From NCBI GenBank assembly GCA_903897565.1, contig CAIUCF010000851.1:1-17916 (forward strand): a stretch of 17,916 nucleotides of DNA. The letters run 5' to 3'. Under the pieces are notes generated by a model. The model was not told the DNA's origin, did no database searches, and saw only the letters and a program-made list of their open reading frames with translations. This document shows positions 7,075 to 15,035 of the stretch, one piece after another. Positions within the stretch are counted from its first letter, which is position 1, and every line of letters begins with the position of its first letter. The stretch comes from an uncultured Rhodospirillales bacterium (lineage in GTDB: Bacteria; Pseudomonadota; Alphaproteobacteria; ATCC43930; CGMCC-115725). The translations under genes were made by a program, and so were the position numbers.

Positions 7075-8178
7075 CTAAAGCAGGAGGCGGGCAGCCGATT
7101 CGGTCGCAGCGAGGCGATGGCGGGCGACCTTCTTCATCAGGGTGGGCAGCGCGTGGTCGGGAAAATCTCGGGGCTTGATCCAAAGCGCATCCGGAGCGAC
7201 GGCATCGGGCGAGACCCGGCCGGCCAGGATCGTGAGCACCAGGCGAAAATGGGTGAAGACGTGGATGACGGTGCCGGGGATTGCCTCCCAGGTGGAAGGC
7301 TGCAGCGGTGAAGCGCCGTGGGCGGTGGCGGGGATGCCGGGTTGTTCGAGCCAGGGCGTCGACGGCACTTCCAGCAGGCCGCCGAGCAAGCCACTCTCTA
7401 TGCGTCGTCGCAGCATCACCGTGCCGTCGGGGCGCTCGAGCCAGAACACCGTGCCGTAGCGGGTCGGCCGTTCGGCCTTGGCGCGTTTGCGGGGATAGGT
7501 CTCGGCGTCGCCCTGGGCAAGTCCATTGCAGGCACTCGCCCACGGACAGAGCGGGCAGCGCGGTTTGCGCGGCGAACAGATCGTGGCGCCCAAATCCATC
7601 ACCGCCTGAGCGTAATCTCCCGGTCGTGCCGTGGGCGTCAGGACGGCGGCGAGGTCGCGCAGGCGCTGCTTGCCGTCAGGAAGCGGCGTTTCAACCCGGA
7701 ACAGCCGCGCCATAACGCGCTCGACATTGCCGTCGACGACCGTTGCCGGCCGGTCGAAGGCGATCGCAGCGATCGCGGCGGCGGTATAGGCGCCGATCCC
7801 GGGCAGCAGGCGCAGAGTCGCCTCGGTGTCGGGAAACACGCCGCCATGGTCGCGGGCGACGGCCTTGGCGCAAGCGTGGAGATTTCGCGCGCGGGCGTAG
7901 TAGCCAAGCCCTTGCCAGGCGTGCAATACCTCGTCGAGAGAGGCAGCGGCGAGATCGGTGACGGTCGGCCAGCGCGCCATGAAAGCGTCAAAATACCCTT
8001 GTACGGTCGCGACCGTCGTCTGCTGCAGCATGATCTCGCTGAGCCAGACGGCGTAAGGGTCGGCGGTGTGGCCGGGGCTCGCGCGCCAGGGCAACTCACG
8101 GCGATGGCGGTCGTACCAGGCGAGCAGGGCCGCCGCGTCGGGTGTGGTCTGCGGCGCGGAACGGAAAGGTCGGGTCAT
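7075..8178 (-). CDS. mutY: A/G-specific adenine DNA glycosylase MutY
   Basis: Removes adenine mispaired with 8-oxoguanine, preventing G:C to T:A transversions. Of 367 residues, the HhH-GPD catalytic domain spans about 15-225: SEIMLQQT holds catalytic E48, LPGIGAYTA (125-133) is the helix-hairpin-helix, and VVDGNVERV holds the catalytic D149. Cysteines 201, 208, 211 and 217 form the C-x6-C-x2-C-x5-C iron-sulfur site. The C-terminal NUDIX-like domain (about 240-360) recognises 8-oxoG; HVFTHF at 307-311 matches the phenylalanine-containing recognition loop. The frame stays open upstream to 8442, but homology begins near MTRPFRS, and a GAGGGA site sits just ahead of this ATG. That start overlaps the divergent dciA start by two bases, so its ribosome binding site lies inside dciA. 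Confidence 0.96.
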   Translation of the reverse strand: MTRPFRSAPQTTPDAAALLAWYDRHRRELPWRASPGHTADPYAVWLSEIMLQQTTVATVQGYFDAFMARWPTVTDLAAASLDEVLHAWQGLGYYARARNLHACAKAVARDHGGVFPDTEATLRLLPGIGAYTAAAIAAIAFDRPATVVDGNVERVMARLFRVETPLPDGKQRLRDLAAVLTPTARPGDYAQAVMDLGATICSPRKPRCPLCPWASACNGLAQGDAETYPRKRAKAERPTRYGTVFWLERPDGTVMLRRRIESGLLGGLLEVPSTPWLEQPGIPATAHGASPLQPSTWEAIPGTVIHVFTHFRLVLTILAGRVSPDAVAPDALWIKPRDFPDHALPTLMKKVARHRLAATESAARLLL

Positions 8179-8650
8179 GAAGTCCCTCGCGGGCAGTGTA
8201 AGCCGGATCGCCGCCCCGATTCTGGGGAAGCGTGGATTCGCCGAGGCGGAGATGGTCCTGCAATGGGCCGCCGTGGTCGGTGAGGAACTGGCGCGCCTGA
8301 GTGCGCCGGTCAAGCTTTCCTTCGGTACGCCTGGCACCAAGGAGGCCGGTGCCAGGGTCAACGGCACCCTGCAATTGCGCGTCGCCCCGGGCACCGCGAT
8401 CGAATTCCAGCATCTCGAGCCCGTCATCGTCGAGCGCATCAATACCTTCTTCGGCTATCGCGCGGTCGCCCGGCTGGCGCTGCGCCAAGGTCCGCTGCCG
8501 CGACGCGCCATGGCGCCGCCGCCGCCGCGAACCCTGTCGGTCGCCGAGAGCCGCAGCCTCGAGAGCAGTCTCGACGGCATTGCCGATCCGGAGCTGCGCG
8601 CCGCGCTCGAACGGCTCGGCCGCGCCGTCATCGGCAGCGGCAAGGGCTGA
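8177..8650 (+). CDS. dciA: DciA-type helicase loader (DUF721)
   Basis: A 157-residue DUF721 protein. DciA is the ancestral bacterial loader of the replicative helicase DnaB, found where the phage-derived DnaC/DnaI is lacking. The core (about 12-105) shows WAAVVGEELARLSAPVKL, then NGTLQLRVAPGTAIEFQ and VERINTFFGYRAVARL, the usual DUF721 pattern. A Pro-rich linker (about 109-120) leads to a C-terminal helical segment, LDGIADPELRAALERL. The start is fixed by GGAAAGG seven bases upstream; that ribosome binding site lies within mutY codons. The open frame extends to 8066, but it would run through mutY and has no homology there. dciA begins a same-strand series with a dsbA-like gene and smc. The family assignment is secure; the loader role comes from work on other DciA proteins. 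Confidence 0.92.
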   Translation: MKSLAGSVSRIAAPILGKRGFAEAEMVLQWAAVVGEELARLSAPVKLSFGTPGTKEAGARVNGTLQLRVAPGTAIEFQHLEPVIVERINTFFGYRAVARLALRQGPLPRRAMAPPPPRTLSVAESRSLESSLDGIADPELRAALERLGRAVIGSGKG

Positions 8651-8706
8651 CCCTTGCCGTCCCGCAAAATTCACTTTAGCATCTAGATATAGTGGTGGAG
8701 AAGAGC

Positions 8707-9345
8707 ATGTCCCGCTGTTGGTTGTTTGTGTTTAGCATTCTGGCGTTCATTGCCGTCGTCGCTCCCGGGGCCGCGCGGGCCGATGGCGTGCCGCCGATCA
8801 CCGGTGACGACGTCGTGTTAGGCAAGGCCGATGCGCCGGTCACGATCATCGAATACGCCTCGCTCAGCTGCCCGCATTGCGCCGAGTTCGAGGCCGAGAC
8901 CTGGCCACAGGTGAAGAAGGAATGGCTCGAGACCGGCAAGGCGAAATACGTCTTCCGCGACTTCCCGCTGAACGGCCCGGCGTTCCGCGGCAGCCTGCTC
9001 GCGCGCTGTGCGGCGCGTGCCGAGTTCTACCCCTTCATCGAGGAGCTCTACGCCAACCAGAATACCTGGGTGTCCGACGACGAGGCGGCGACGATGACCG
9101 CGTTGCAGCGCATCGGCGTCGTCGGCGGTGTTTCCGCCGATCGTTTCGCGGCCTGTCAGGCCGACAAGACGCTGCAGCAGAAGATCGCGGCGAGCGAGGC
9201 AGCGGCGCAGGCGGCGGGTGTCGATTCGACACCGACTTTCTTCATCAACGGCACCAAGGTCGCGGGGGCCCTGGCGTATAGCGATTTCAACAAGGCGCTA
9301 CAGACCGCTGCCGCCGCTGCCGTCGCGGCCGCCAAGACCCCCTGA
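8707..9345 (+). CDS. Secreted DsbA-family thiol:disulfide oxidoreductase
   Basis: Periplasmic thioredoxin-fold protein of the DsbA/DSBA-like (Thioredoxin_4) family, 212 residues. A signal peptide spans about 1-25: a short polar start, the hydrophobic core LFVFSILAFIAVVAP, and a likely cleavage after ARA. The active site is SCPHC (C55, C58), the canonical DsbA dipeptide. The cis-proline loop is VDSTPTFFING, with Thr before Pro. Two other Cys, in the inserted helical domain (ARCAAR and AACQAD), resemble the second disulfide of this family. The ATG at 8707 is preferred because GGAG lies six bases ahead; the in-frame GTG at 8692 lacks such a site. It sits between dciA and smc, 28 bases before smc. 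It may oxidise or isomerise envelope proteins; no specific client is indicated. Confidence 0.92.
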   Translation: MSRCWLFVFSILAFIAVVAPGAARADGVPPITGDDVVLGKADAPVTIIEYASLSCPHCAEFEAETWPQVKKEWLETGKAKYVFRDFPLNGPAFRGSLLARCAARAEFYPFIEELYANQNTWVSDDEAATMTALQRIGVVGGVSADRFAACQADKTLQQKIAASEAAAQAAGVDSTPTFFINGTKVAGALAYSDFNKALQTAAAAAVAAAKTP

Positions 9346-9373
9346 CCCCTTCATCTGAGGACACCCCGTAGGC

Positions 9374-12300
9374 GTGCAGTTCACCAAGCTTCGACTTACG
9401 GGCTTCAAGTCCTTCGTTGAGCCGACCGAGTTCCTGATCGAGCCGGGGCTGACGGGAATCGTCGGCCCCAATGGCTGCGGCAAGTCGAACCTGGTCGAGG
9501 CGCTGCAATGGGTGATGGGGGAGACATCGGCGCGGCGGCTGCGCGGCGGCGAGATGGACGACGTGATCTTCGGCGGCACGACGACCAGACCGGCGCGTAA
9601 TATCGCCACCGTCACCTTGTCGCTCGACAACCGCGACCGCACCGCCCCGGCGCATCTCAACGACCATGACGAATTGGAAATCGAACGCCGGATCGATCGT
9701 GATCGCGGCTCGACCTATCGTGTGAACAGTCGCGAGCAGCGTGCCCGCGACGTCCAGATCCTGTTCGCGGACGCGGCGAGCGGGGCGCAATCGACGGCGC
9801 TGATCGGGCAGGGCCGGATCGGCTGGCTGATCAACGCCAAGCCCACCGAGCGCCGCACCCTGCTGGAAGAAGCCGCCGGGATCGGCGGCTTGCAGGCGCG
9901 CCGCCACGAGGCCGAGCTTCGGCTCTCCGCAACCGAAACCAACCTGACCCGGCTCGAAGACGTCGCCGTCACGCTGTCACAGCAGATCGACCGGTTGAAG
10001 CGACAGGTCCGCCAGGCCGAGCGCTACCGCATCCTCTCCGAGGGCTATCGCCGTACCGAGGCCTTGGTGCTGCAGCGGCATCTCGCCGAGAAGACCGCCG
10101 AACTCGACGAGGCCATTCAGCGGATGCATGCCGCCGAGGCCGTGGTCCAGGCTGCCGCCGCGGCGGCCGAGACGGCGATGGCGGAACGCTTGCGCTGCGC
10201 CGAGGCGGTCGCGCCGGCCCGCGGCGCCCTCGACGAGGCCAATCGCCGGCTCGAGCGTCTCACCCTGGATTTGCAGACCCTCACGGCGGAAGAGCGGGCC
10301 GTCGCCCAGCAGATCCGCGATCTGCGCCAGCGTATCAGCCAGATCGACCAGGATCTCGGCCGCGAATCTGCGCTGCTGGCGCAGGCAGCCGCGGCACAGG
10401 CGCGGCTTGAAGAGGAACGCGACCGGCTCGAACAGCTCGGGATTGGCGATACCGAGGCGCAGGAACTGGCCGCGGGCCTGGCCCGCGAGGCCGGCGAGGC
10501 CGCTCGCGCCGCCGAGACTGAACTCAACGTAACCAGCGCCCGGGTCGCCCAACTCCAGGCCGAGCGAGGCGCGGCCCAGCGTCGGGTCTCTGGGATCGAA
10601 GAGCGGCGGATGCGGCTGCGCCGGCAGCAGGCCGACGCCGAGTCGCGGACACGGGAGCTCGACCTGCTGGGCATTCCGGCAGAGCGACTCGAAGCGGCGG
10701 CGAAGGCCGTGGTCGAAGCCGAGGCCGCTGTGGACGGTTTTCGCGGCGCGGCCGAGCGGGCCGAGCAAGAGATCCGTGCGACGCAAGCCCAGGAAATGGC
10801 AGCGCGTCCCGCTGTCAGGGCGGCCGAGCAACGCTGCCTCTCGCTCAACGCGGAAATTCAAGCCCTGACGCGGCTGGTGCAAAGCGGCGGCCGCGCGGGG
10901 GCTGCCCCGATTCTTGATGGCATCACTGTCGCGCCGGGTTTCGAGACGGCGCTGGGCGCCGTGCTCGGCGACGATTTGCTCGCCTCGCTCGACCCCGCAG
11001 CGACGATCTCCTGGGGCCCCCTCGGGGCGGTAGCGTTGGCACCGCCGTCATGGCCCCCTGGTGTCCGGCCATTGGCCGAGGTGGTGACGGCGCCGCCGGC
11101 CATGACGCGGCGGCTGCAGGCGGTCGGGCTGATAGAAGACGCCGCGGATGGCGTGAGGCTGCAGGCCGAGCTCGGGCGTGGCCAGCGTCTGGTCGCCCGC
11201 GATGGCGGCGTCTGGCGCTGGGACGGGCTGACGACGGCGCCGGGCGCGCCCACCGCGGCCGCGACGCGACTGGCGCAGCGCAATCGTCTGCTCGACCTCG
11301 AACACGAGCGGCAGGGGGCTGATGCCGAACTGGCGACGGCGCAAGCCGCGCAACAGACCGCGCAGAAGGCGCTGGAGGCAGCTCAGCTCGCCGACCGGAC
11401 AGCGCGCGAGGCGTTGCGGACCGCGACTCAACAGGTGGCAACGACCCGCGCCAGCCAGGCCGGGCTCGTCCAGCAGGCGAGCGCGGCCGATGCGCGACGC
11501 ATCGCCGCCGAGGAAACCTTGCGCCGGCTGGCAGCGGACCTTGGCGAGATCGACGCCCAGGCAGCGGAAGCCCAGGCGGAATTCGCCCTGCTTCCCGATC
11601 CGGAGGTCGAGCGCAGCGAGATTGAACGCCAGCGCCAGATCGCTGCCGCTGCCCGCGACCAGGAGCGGAGCTATCGCCAGGAGGTCGAGCGCCTGATTCG
11701 CGAGGCGGCGTCCCGGCAGTCGCGACTCGCCGCCGTTACGGCGGAGATGCGCAGTTGGCAAGACCGCAGCCTGGGCGCCCGGCAGCAGCACGAGACGCTC
11801 GGCTTGCGCCGGGACCAGCTGATGGCGGAACTGGCAACGCTCGACACCAAGCCGGCAGAACTCCAGGCGGCCAAGCTCGTCGTCGAGACCGAACTCGCCG
11901 CCGCGAGGCAGATCGCCCGCGATGCAGCCGCGGCGCTGTCCCAGGCGGAGGCCGTCGTGATCGCGGCCGAGCGTCGGCAGATCGAGGCGTCGGGGCGTCA
12001 GGGTGACGCCCGCGAAGCCCGGGTGCGCGCCGAATCGGGACGGGAACGTGCCGTCGAGGCGCGTCGGGCGATCGTGATCCGCATCGCCGAAAGCTTCGAT
12101 TGCGGCCCCGAAGCGCTCGCTCTGCTGGTCGGTGAAGATCACGAACCGGCGTCGCTGGCCGAACTCGAAACCCGGCTGGAACGCTTAAAGCGTGACCGCG
12201 AGGCGATCGGTCCGGTGAATTTGATGGCCGAATCGGAACTGGAGGAGCTGTCCTCTGAGCTCGAGACCAACAGGACCGAATCGGAGGATCTGCGGGCGGC

Positions 12301-12835
12301 GGTCGCGCGGCTGCGCCAGGGCATCCAGGAACTGAACCGGGAAAGCCGCGGCCGACTCCTGGCGGCATTCGAGACCGTCAACCGCAATTTCAAGGAATTA
12401 TTCGTTCAGCTGTTCGGCGGCGGCGCGGCGCATCTCGAATTGGTCAATCACGAAAACGATCCGCTTCAGGCTGGACTGGAGATCATGGCGAGTCCGCCCG
12501 GCAAGAAATTGCAGATGCTGTCGCTGCTGTCCGGCGGCGAACGGGCCCTGACGGCGCTGGCGCTGGTCTTCGCCATGTTCCTGACCAATCCAGCGCCGAT
12601 TTGCGTGCTCGACGAGGTCGACGCGCCGCTTGACGACGCGAATGTCGAGCGATTCTGCCATCTCGTGCGCGATATCGGTACGAGGACCGGGACGAGATTC
12701 CTCATCGTCACCCATCACCGCGTCAGCATGGCCAAGATGGATCGGCTCTATGGCGTCACCATGATCGAGAAGGGAATCTCGCGGCTGGTCTCGGTCGATC
12801 TCGGCGAGACCGACGCCTTGCGGCGGGCCGGATAG
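9374..12835 (+). CDS. smc: Chromosome segregation protein SMC
   Basis: Structural-maintenance-of-chromosomes ATPase, which with ScpA/ScpB loads at parS sites and extrudes DNA loops to align chromosome arms. At 1153 aa it has family length. The N-terminal head has Walker A GPNGCGKSN (31-39). A long coiled coil (about 170-500) leads to the hinge (about 501-636, starting near GGRAGAAPILDGI and rich in Gly/Ala/Pro), followed by the returning coiled coil (about 640-1000). The C-terminal head has the ABC signature LSGGE (1052-1056) and Walker B ICVLDEVDAPLDD (1076-1088) with catalytic E1081. The start is GTG: it is the only start between an in-frame TGA at 9356 and the first conserved residues (MQFTKLRLTGFKSF). 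The ribosome binding site GAGGA is twelve bases away, a rather long spacing. No scpA, scpB or parS is visible here. Confidence 0.97.
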   Translation: MQFTKLRLTGFKSFVEPTEFLIEPGLTGIVGPNGCGKSNLVEALQWVMGETSARRLRGGEMDDVIFGGTTTRPARNIATVTLSLDNRDRTAPAHLNDHDELEIERRIDRDRGSTYRVNSREQRARDVQILFADAASGAQSTALIGQGRIGWLINAKPTERRTLLEEAAGIGGLQARRHEAELRLSATETNLTRLEDVAVTLSQQIDRLKRQVRQAERYRILSEGYRRTEALVLQRHLAEKTAELDEAIQRMHAAEAVVQAAAAAAETAMAERLRCAEAVAPARGALDEANRRLERLTLDLQTLTAEERAVAQQIRDLRQRISQIDQDLGRESALLAQAAAAQARLEEERDRLEQLGIGDTEAQELAAGLAREAGEAARAAETELNVTSARVAQLQAERGAAQRRVSGIEERRMRLRRQQADAESRTRELDLLGIPAERLEAAAKAVVEAEAAVDGFRGAAERAEQEIRATQAQEMAARPAVRAAEQRCLSLNAEIQALTRLVQSGGRAGAAPILDGITVAPGFETALGAVLGDDLLASLDPAATISWGPLGAVALAPPSWPPGVRPLAEVVTAPPAMTRRLQAVGLIEDAADGVRLQAELGRGQRLVARDGGVWRWDGLTTAPGAPTAAATRLAQRNRLLDLEHERQGADAELATAQAAQQTAQKALEAAQLADRTAREALRTATQQVATTRASQAGLVQQASAADARRIAAEETLRRLAADLGEIDAQAAEAQAEFALLPDPEVERSEIERQRQIAAAARDQERSYRQEVERLIREAASRQSRLAAVTAEMRSWQDRSLGARQQHETLGLRRDQLMAELATLDTKPAELQAAKLVVETELAAARQIARDAAAALSQAEAVVIAAERRQIEASGRQGDAREARVRAESGRERAVEARRAIVIRIAESFDCGPEALALLVGEDHEPASLAELETRLERLKRDREAIGPVNLMAESELEELSSELETNRTESEDLRAAVARLRQGIQELNRESRGRLLAAFETVNRNFKELFVQLFGGGAAHLELVNHENDPLQAGLEIMASPPGKKLQMLSLLSGGERALTALALVFAMFLTNPAPICVLDEVDAPLDDANVERFCHLVRDIGTRTGTRFLIVTHHRVSMAKMDRLYGVTMIEKGISRLVSVDLGETDALRRAG

Positions 12836-12889
12836 TTGGGGTAAGCGGGGAGGGAAGGCCGCGACGCTGCGACGCATCGCCCCTGCCTC

Positions 12890-12905
12890 GGCCCATTCGG
12901 CCTTT
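12890..12905 (+). terminator. Weak hairpin plus TTT after smc
   Basis: GGCC, a five-base CATTC loop, GGCC and then TTT lie 55 bases after the smc stop and just before the predicted atp promoter. The stem is only four GC pairs and the U run is three, so this could slow or partly stop transcription but is not a strong terminator. Confidence 0.3.
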
Positions 12906-12908
12906 CGC

Positions 12909-12938
12909 CTTGACAGGGCTGCGACACGACACCTATTT
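12909..12938 (+). promoter_or_regulatory. Predicted promoter of the F0 ATP synthase operon
   Basis: CTTGACA starts at 12909 (perfect TTGACA at 12910-12915). CTATTT at 12933-12938 is the -10, 18 bases after CTTGAC and close to the alphaproteobacterial CTATAT. It is the best sigma-70-type match in the window. A start near 12945 leaves about 40 bases of leader before the proposed TTG of atpI. Confidence 0.65.
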
Positions 12939-12984
12939 TTCGCCGCGTTTCGGCCCGCGACGCTCTGGGCCGTGGGGGAATGTT

Positions 12985-13386
12985 TTGTCCGAGCCGAAGG
13001 ATAGCGAGAGCACACGGCTGACGGAACTGGATTCGAGGATTGCCAAGGCGCGTGGCGAATTGCCACCGGCCGCGGGCGCCGCGGGTCCCTCCGATGAAGA
13101 CGGCGGCTCGCTCCGCCTGGCCCTGCGCGTCGGCACCGAGTTGGTGGCGGCGCTGGTGGTTGGATTGCTGATCGGCTGGTCGCTCGATCGATGGCTGGGA
13201 ACACGACCGTTTATGACGATCGTGTTCTTTTTCGTCGGAATCGCGGCGGGCATGGTAAATGTCTACCGCGCCATGAATGGGCTCGGACTGGCGGTCGGAT
13301 ACCGCAAGCCGGGGCAGCCCGATGCGGGTGAGGATGTGAAGGGTACGATGGCTGGAACTGACAACCACGGGAACGAACGTGAGTAA
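12985..13386 (+). CDS. atpI: AtpI/AtpZ-family F0F1 ATP synthase assembly protein
   Basis: Small membrane protein encoded first in many atp operons, implicated in c-ring assembly or Mg handling and not a stoichiometric ATP synthase part. As called it has 133 residues: a charged cytoplasmic N terminus, then two helices at about 44-66 (LRVGTELVAALVVGLLIGW) and 73-95 (MTIVFFFVGIAAGMVNVY), and a hydrophilic tail. I chose TTG 12985 because GGGGGA ends five bases upstream and the resulting N terminus, MSEPKDSESTRLTELDSRI, fits the family. The frame is open back to a TTG at 12910, but that codon is part of the -35 box and would precede the transcript. The 3' end overlaps atpB by eight bases, so the two are coupled. 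Confidence 0.9.
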   Translation: MSEPKDSESTRLTELDSRIAKARGELPPAAGAAGPSDEDGGSLRLALRVGTELVAALVVGLLIGWSLDRWLGTRPFMTIVFFFVGIAAGMVNVYRAMNGLGLAVGYRKPGQPDAGEDVKGTMAGTDNHGNERE

Positions 13387-14140
13387 TTCGCCGCTCGAAC
13401 AATTCGAACTCCACCGGATCATTCCGCTCCATATCGCGGGATACGACGTGTCGTTCACCAATTCCGCGCTGTTGATGTCGCTGAGTGTCGCGCTGTCACT
13501 GTCGATCATGGTCTTTGGCGGCATGTCCCGCCAGATGGTGCCGGGCCGGCTGCAGTCGCTGGCGGAAATGTTCTACGATTTCATCGCGGCCATGGTGCGC
13601 GATAATTGTGGCGCCCATGGCGCCAAGTACATGCCGCTGGTGTTCTCGATCTTCCTGTTCATCCTCTCGGGCAATCTGCTCGGCCTGATCCCGGGCAGCT
13701 TCACCTTCACCAGCCATATCATCATCACCTTCGCGATGGCGTTGTCGGTGTTCCTGATGGTGACGCTGATCGCGCTCGCCCGTCACGGCTTGCATTTCTT
13801 CTCCTTCTTCCTGCCGGCCGGCGTGCCGTGGTGGATGTGGTGGCTGATCATCCCGATCGAGATCGTGTCCTATCTCTCGCGCCCGATCAGCCTCTCCGTC
13901 CGATTGTTCGTGAACATGTTCGCCGGCCATATGCTGATGAATATCGTCAGCGGCTTCGCGATCGGCCTCGCGATCTATTTCGGCAGTGTCAATATCGGTC
14001 TCGGCGTCTTTGCCGGTGCCATTCCGGTCTTGATCAACGTGCTCCTGACGTTGTTCGAAGTGCTGGTTGCTTTGCTTCAGGCTTACGTGTTCGCGATCCT
14101 GACGTCGCTCTACATCAAGGACGCGCTCGAGCTGCACTAA
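13379..14140 (+). CDS. atpB: F0 ATP synthase subunit a
   Basis: Stator subunit of F0 that provides the two half-channels for protons next to the c-ring. It has 253 residues and five to six membrane helices: about 27-48, 85-105, 110-135, 150-168, 172-200 and 208-245. The essential arginine is R175 in SLSVRLFVNMFAGH, matching E. coli aArg210. ALLQAYVFAILTSLYI near the C terminus holds the conserved Gln facing it. Start is GTG inside the end of atpI, with GGGA as a modest ribosome binding site. The VNMFAGH segment has Val where Ala or Gly is commoner; otherwise nothing is unusual. Confidence 0.97.
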   Translation: MSNSPLEQFELHRIIPLHIAGYDVSFTNSALLMSLSVALSLSIMVFGGMSRQMVPGRLQSLAEMFYDFIAAMVRDNCGAHGAKYMPLVFSIFLFILSGNLLGLIPGSFTFTSHIIITFAMALSVFLMVTLIALARHGLHFFSFFLPAGVPWWMWWLIIPIEIVSYLSRPISLSVRLFVNMFAGHMLMNIVSGFAIGLAIYFGSVNIGLGVFAGAIPVLINVLLTLFEVLVALLQAYVFAILTSLYIKDALELH

Positions 14141-14169
14141 CGTTCCCAACCTCCGACTTGTCCGTGTGG

Positions 14170-14210
14170 CCCCGGTCAGCTATCCAGGGGCGCGCAGAGT
14201 CGGTTCGACT
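14170..14210 (+). promoter_or_regulatory. Hairpins in the atpB-atpE spacer
   Basis: The 91-base gap before atpE is long compared with the other junctions. It contains a CCCC/GGGG pairing (14170-14173 with 14187-14190) and a tight hairpin AGTCG-GTT-CGACT (14198-14210). After this comes an unstructured, AT-richer stretch with AAGGA and a run of A's before the start. A structured spacer followed by an open ribosome-loading site would suit the high expression subunit c needs. This role is inferred. Confidence 0.4.
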
Positions 14211-14234
14211 TTCTGTTACGTGAAGGAAAAAATG

Positions 14235-14465
14235 ATGATTGATCTTCATTCGGCCAAGGTTATCGGCGCTGGCCTCGCTCTGATCGGCATGGCCGGCTCG
14301 GGCGTCGGCATCGGCAGCATCTTCGCCGCCTATGTCAGTGCGGTCGGCCGCAACCCGGCTTCGGCGCGCCAGGTTCAGGGTATCGCCTTCCTCGGCTTTG
14401 CGCTGACCGAGGCGATCGCGCTGTTCGCGATCGGTCTCGCGCTCTTCATCATCTACGCCGCCTAA
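14235..14465 (+). CDS. atpE: F0 ATP synthase subunit c
   Basis: Proteolipid forming the rotating c-ring. It has 76 residues: two hydrophobic helices (about 8-34 and 49-75) around the polar loop GRNPASARQV. The first helix has the glycine-rich packing pattern GMAGSGVGIGS. E59 in FALTEAIALF is the proton-carrying carboxylate; no extra liganding residue for sodium is evident, so proton use is likely. Two adjacent ATGs lie at 14232 and 14235. AAGGA at 14223-14227 gives four or seven bases of spacing, so I prefer the second; the choice changes only one Met. Hairpins on both sides of the gene may raise its output relative to its neighbours. Confidence 0.96.
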   Translation: MIDLHSAKVIGAGLALIGMAGSGVGIGSIFAAYVSAVGRNPASARQVQGIAFLGFALTEAIALFAIGLALFIIYAA

Positions 14466-14485
14466 CCAGCGGATCGACGGGGTCG

Positions 14486-14515
14486 CAGGCATCGGAAGGT
14501 GCATTGCGATTCCTG
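14486..14515 (+). promoter_or_regulatory. Hairpin in the atpE-atpF' spacer
   Basis: CAGG-c-ATCG (14486-14494) pairs with CGAT-t-CCTG (14507-14515) around a 12-base loop, making a stem of eight pairs with one central mismatch, 20 bases after the atpE stop. There is no U run, so it is not an intrinsic terminator. It could protect the 3' end of an atpE message or set a processing point. Confidence 0.35.
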
Positions 14516-14543
14516 GCATGTTTGAGACCGAGGAGCGCCGGAA

Positions 14544-15035
14544 ATGCCGCAATTCGATGTGACGTGGTTCCCACCTCAGCTGTTCTGGCTGGCGGTGCTG
14601 TTCCTCGTCCTCGTGGTCCTGATGTATCTGGTCGCGGTGCCGATGGTCGGCAGCACGATCGAACGCCGGGCTGCGCAGATCGATCAGGATCTCGAGCGGG
14701 CAGGCAAGCTGAAGGCGGAAATCGATCTCGTGATCGTGGCCCGCGACAAGGCGATCGCCGAAGCACGAGCGCAGGCCGTCGAGCTGCTTCGCGGTACCCG
14801 TGACCGCCTTGCCCATGTCGCGGCGGAAAAGCAGCGGGAGACCATGGCGCTGGTGCACGAGCAGATCAAGGCCGCGGAACATCGCATCGATCTGGCCAAG
14901 GCGAACGCCCTGAAGGACATTCATGGCGCTGCGGTCGAGACAGTGCGTGCGGTTACCGGCCGCCTGATCGGCAGCGATGCGGCATCAGACTCGATCGGCG
15001 AGATCGTCGACGACGTGATCAGGAGCCGTGCCTAA
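14544..15035 (+). CDS. atpF2: F0 ATP synthase subunit b'
   Basis: Peripheral-stalk subunit. Alphaproteobacteria and photosynthetic bacteria use a b/b' heterodimer where E. coli has two b. It has 163 residues: a short N-terminal segment, one membrane helix (about 11-33), then a long charged helix (about 40-150) for stalk dimerisation and contact with F1 delta. The preceding hydrophilic MPQFDVTWFPPQLFW is typical of b'. AGGAG sits eight bases before the ATG. The stop TAA is immediately followed by the atpF ATG, so equal output of b' and b is expected. Confidence 0.94.
   Translation: MPQFDVTWFPPQLFWLAVLFLVLVVLMYLVAVPMVGSTIERRAAQIDQDLERAGKLKAEIDLVIVARDKAIAEARAQAVELLRGTRDRLAHVAAEKQRETMALVHEQIKAAEHRIDLAKANALKDIHGAAVETVRAVTGRLIGSDAASDSIGEIVDDVIRSRA

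Noticed and set aside
8179..8442. An 88-residue N-terminal extension of MutY
   Set aside because: This stretch is the antisense of dciA, has no MutY homology, and the ATG at 8178 has a good ribosome binding site where family similarity begins.
9287..11441. Long minus-strand frames across smc
   Set aside because: They mirror the coiled-coil codons of smc, are Arg/Ala/Ser-rich and lack start signals.
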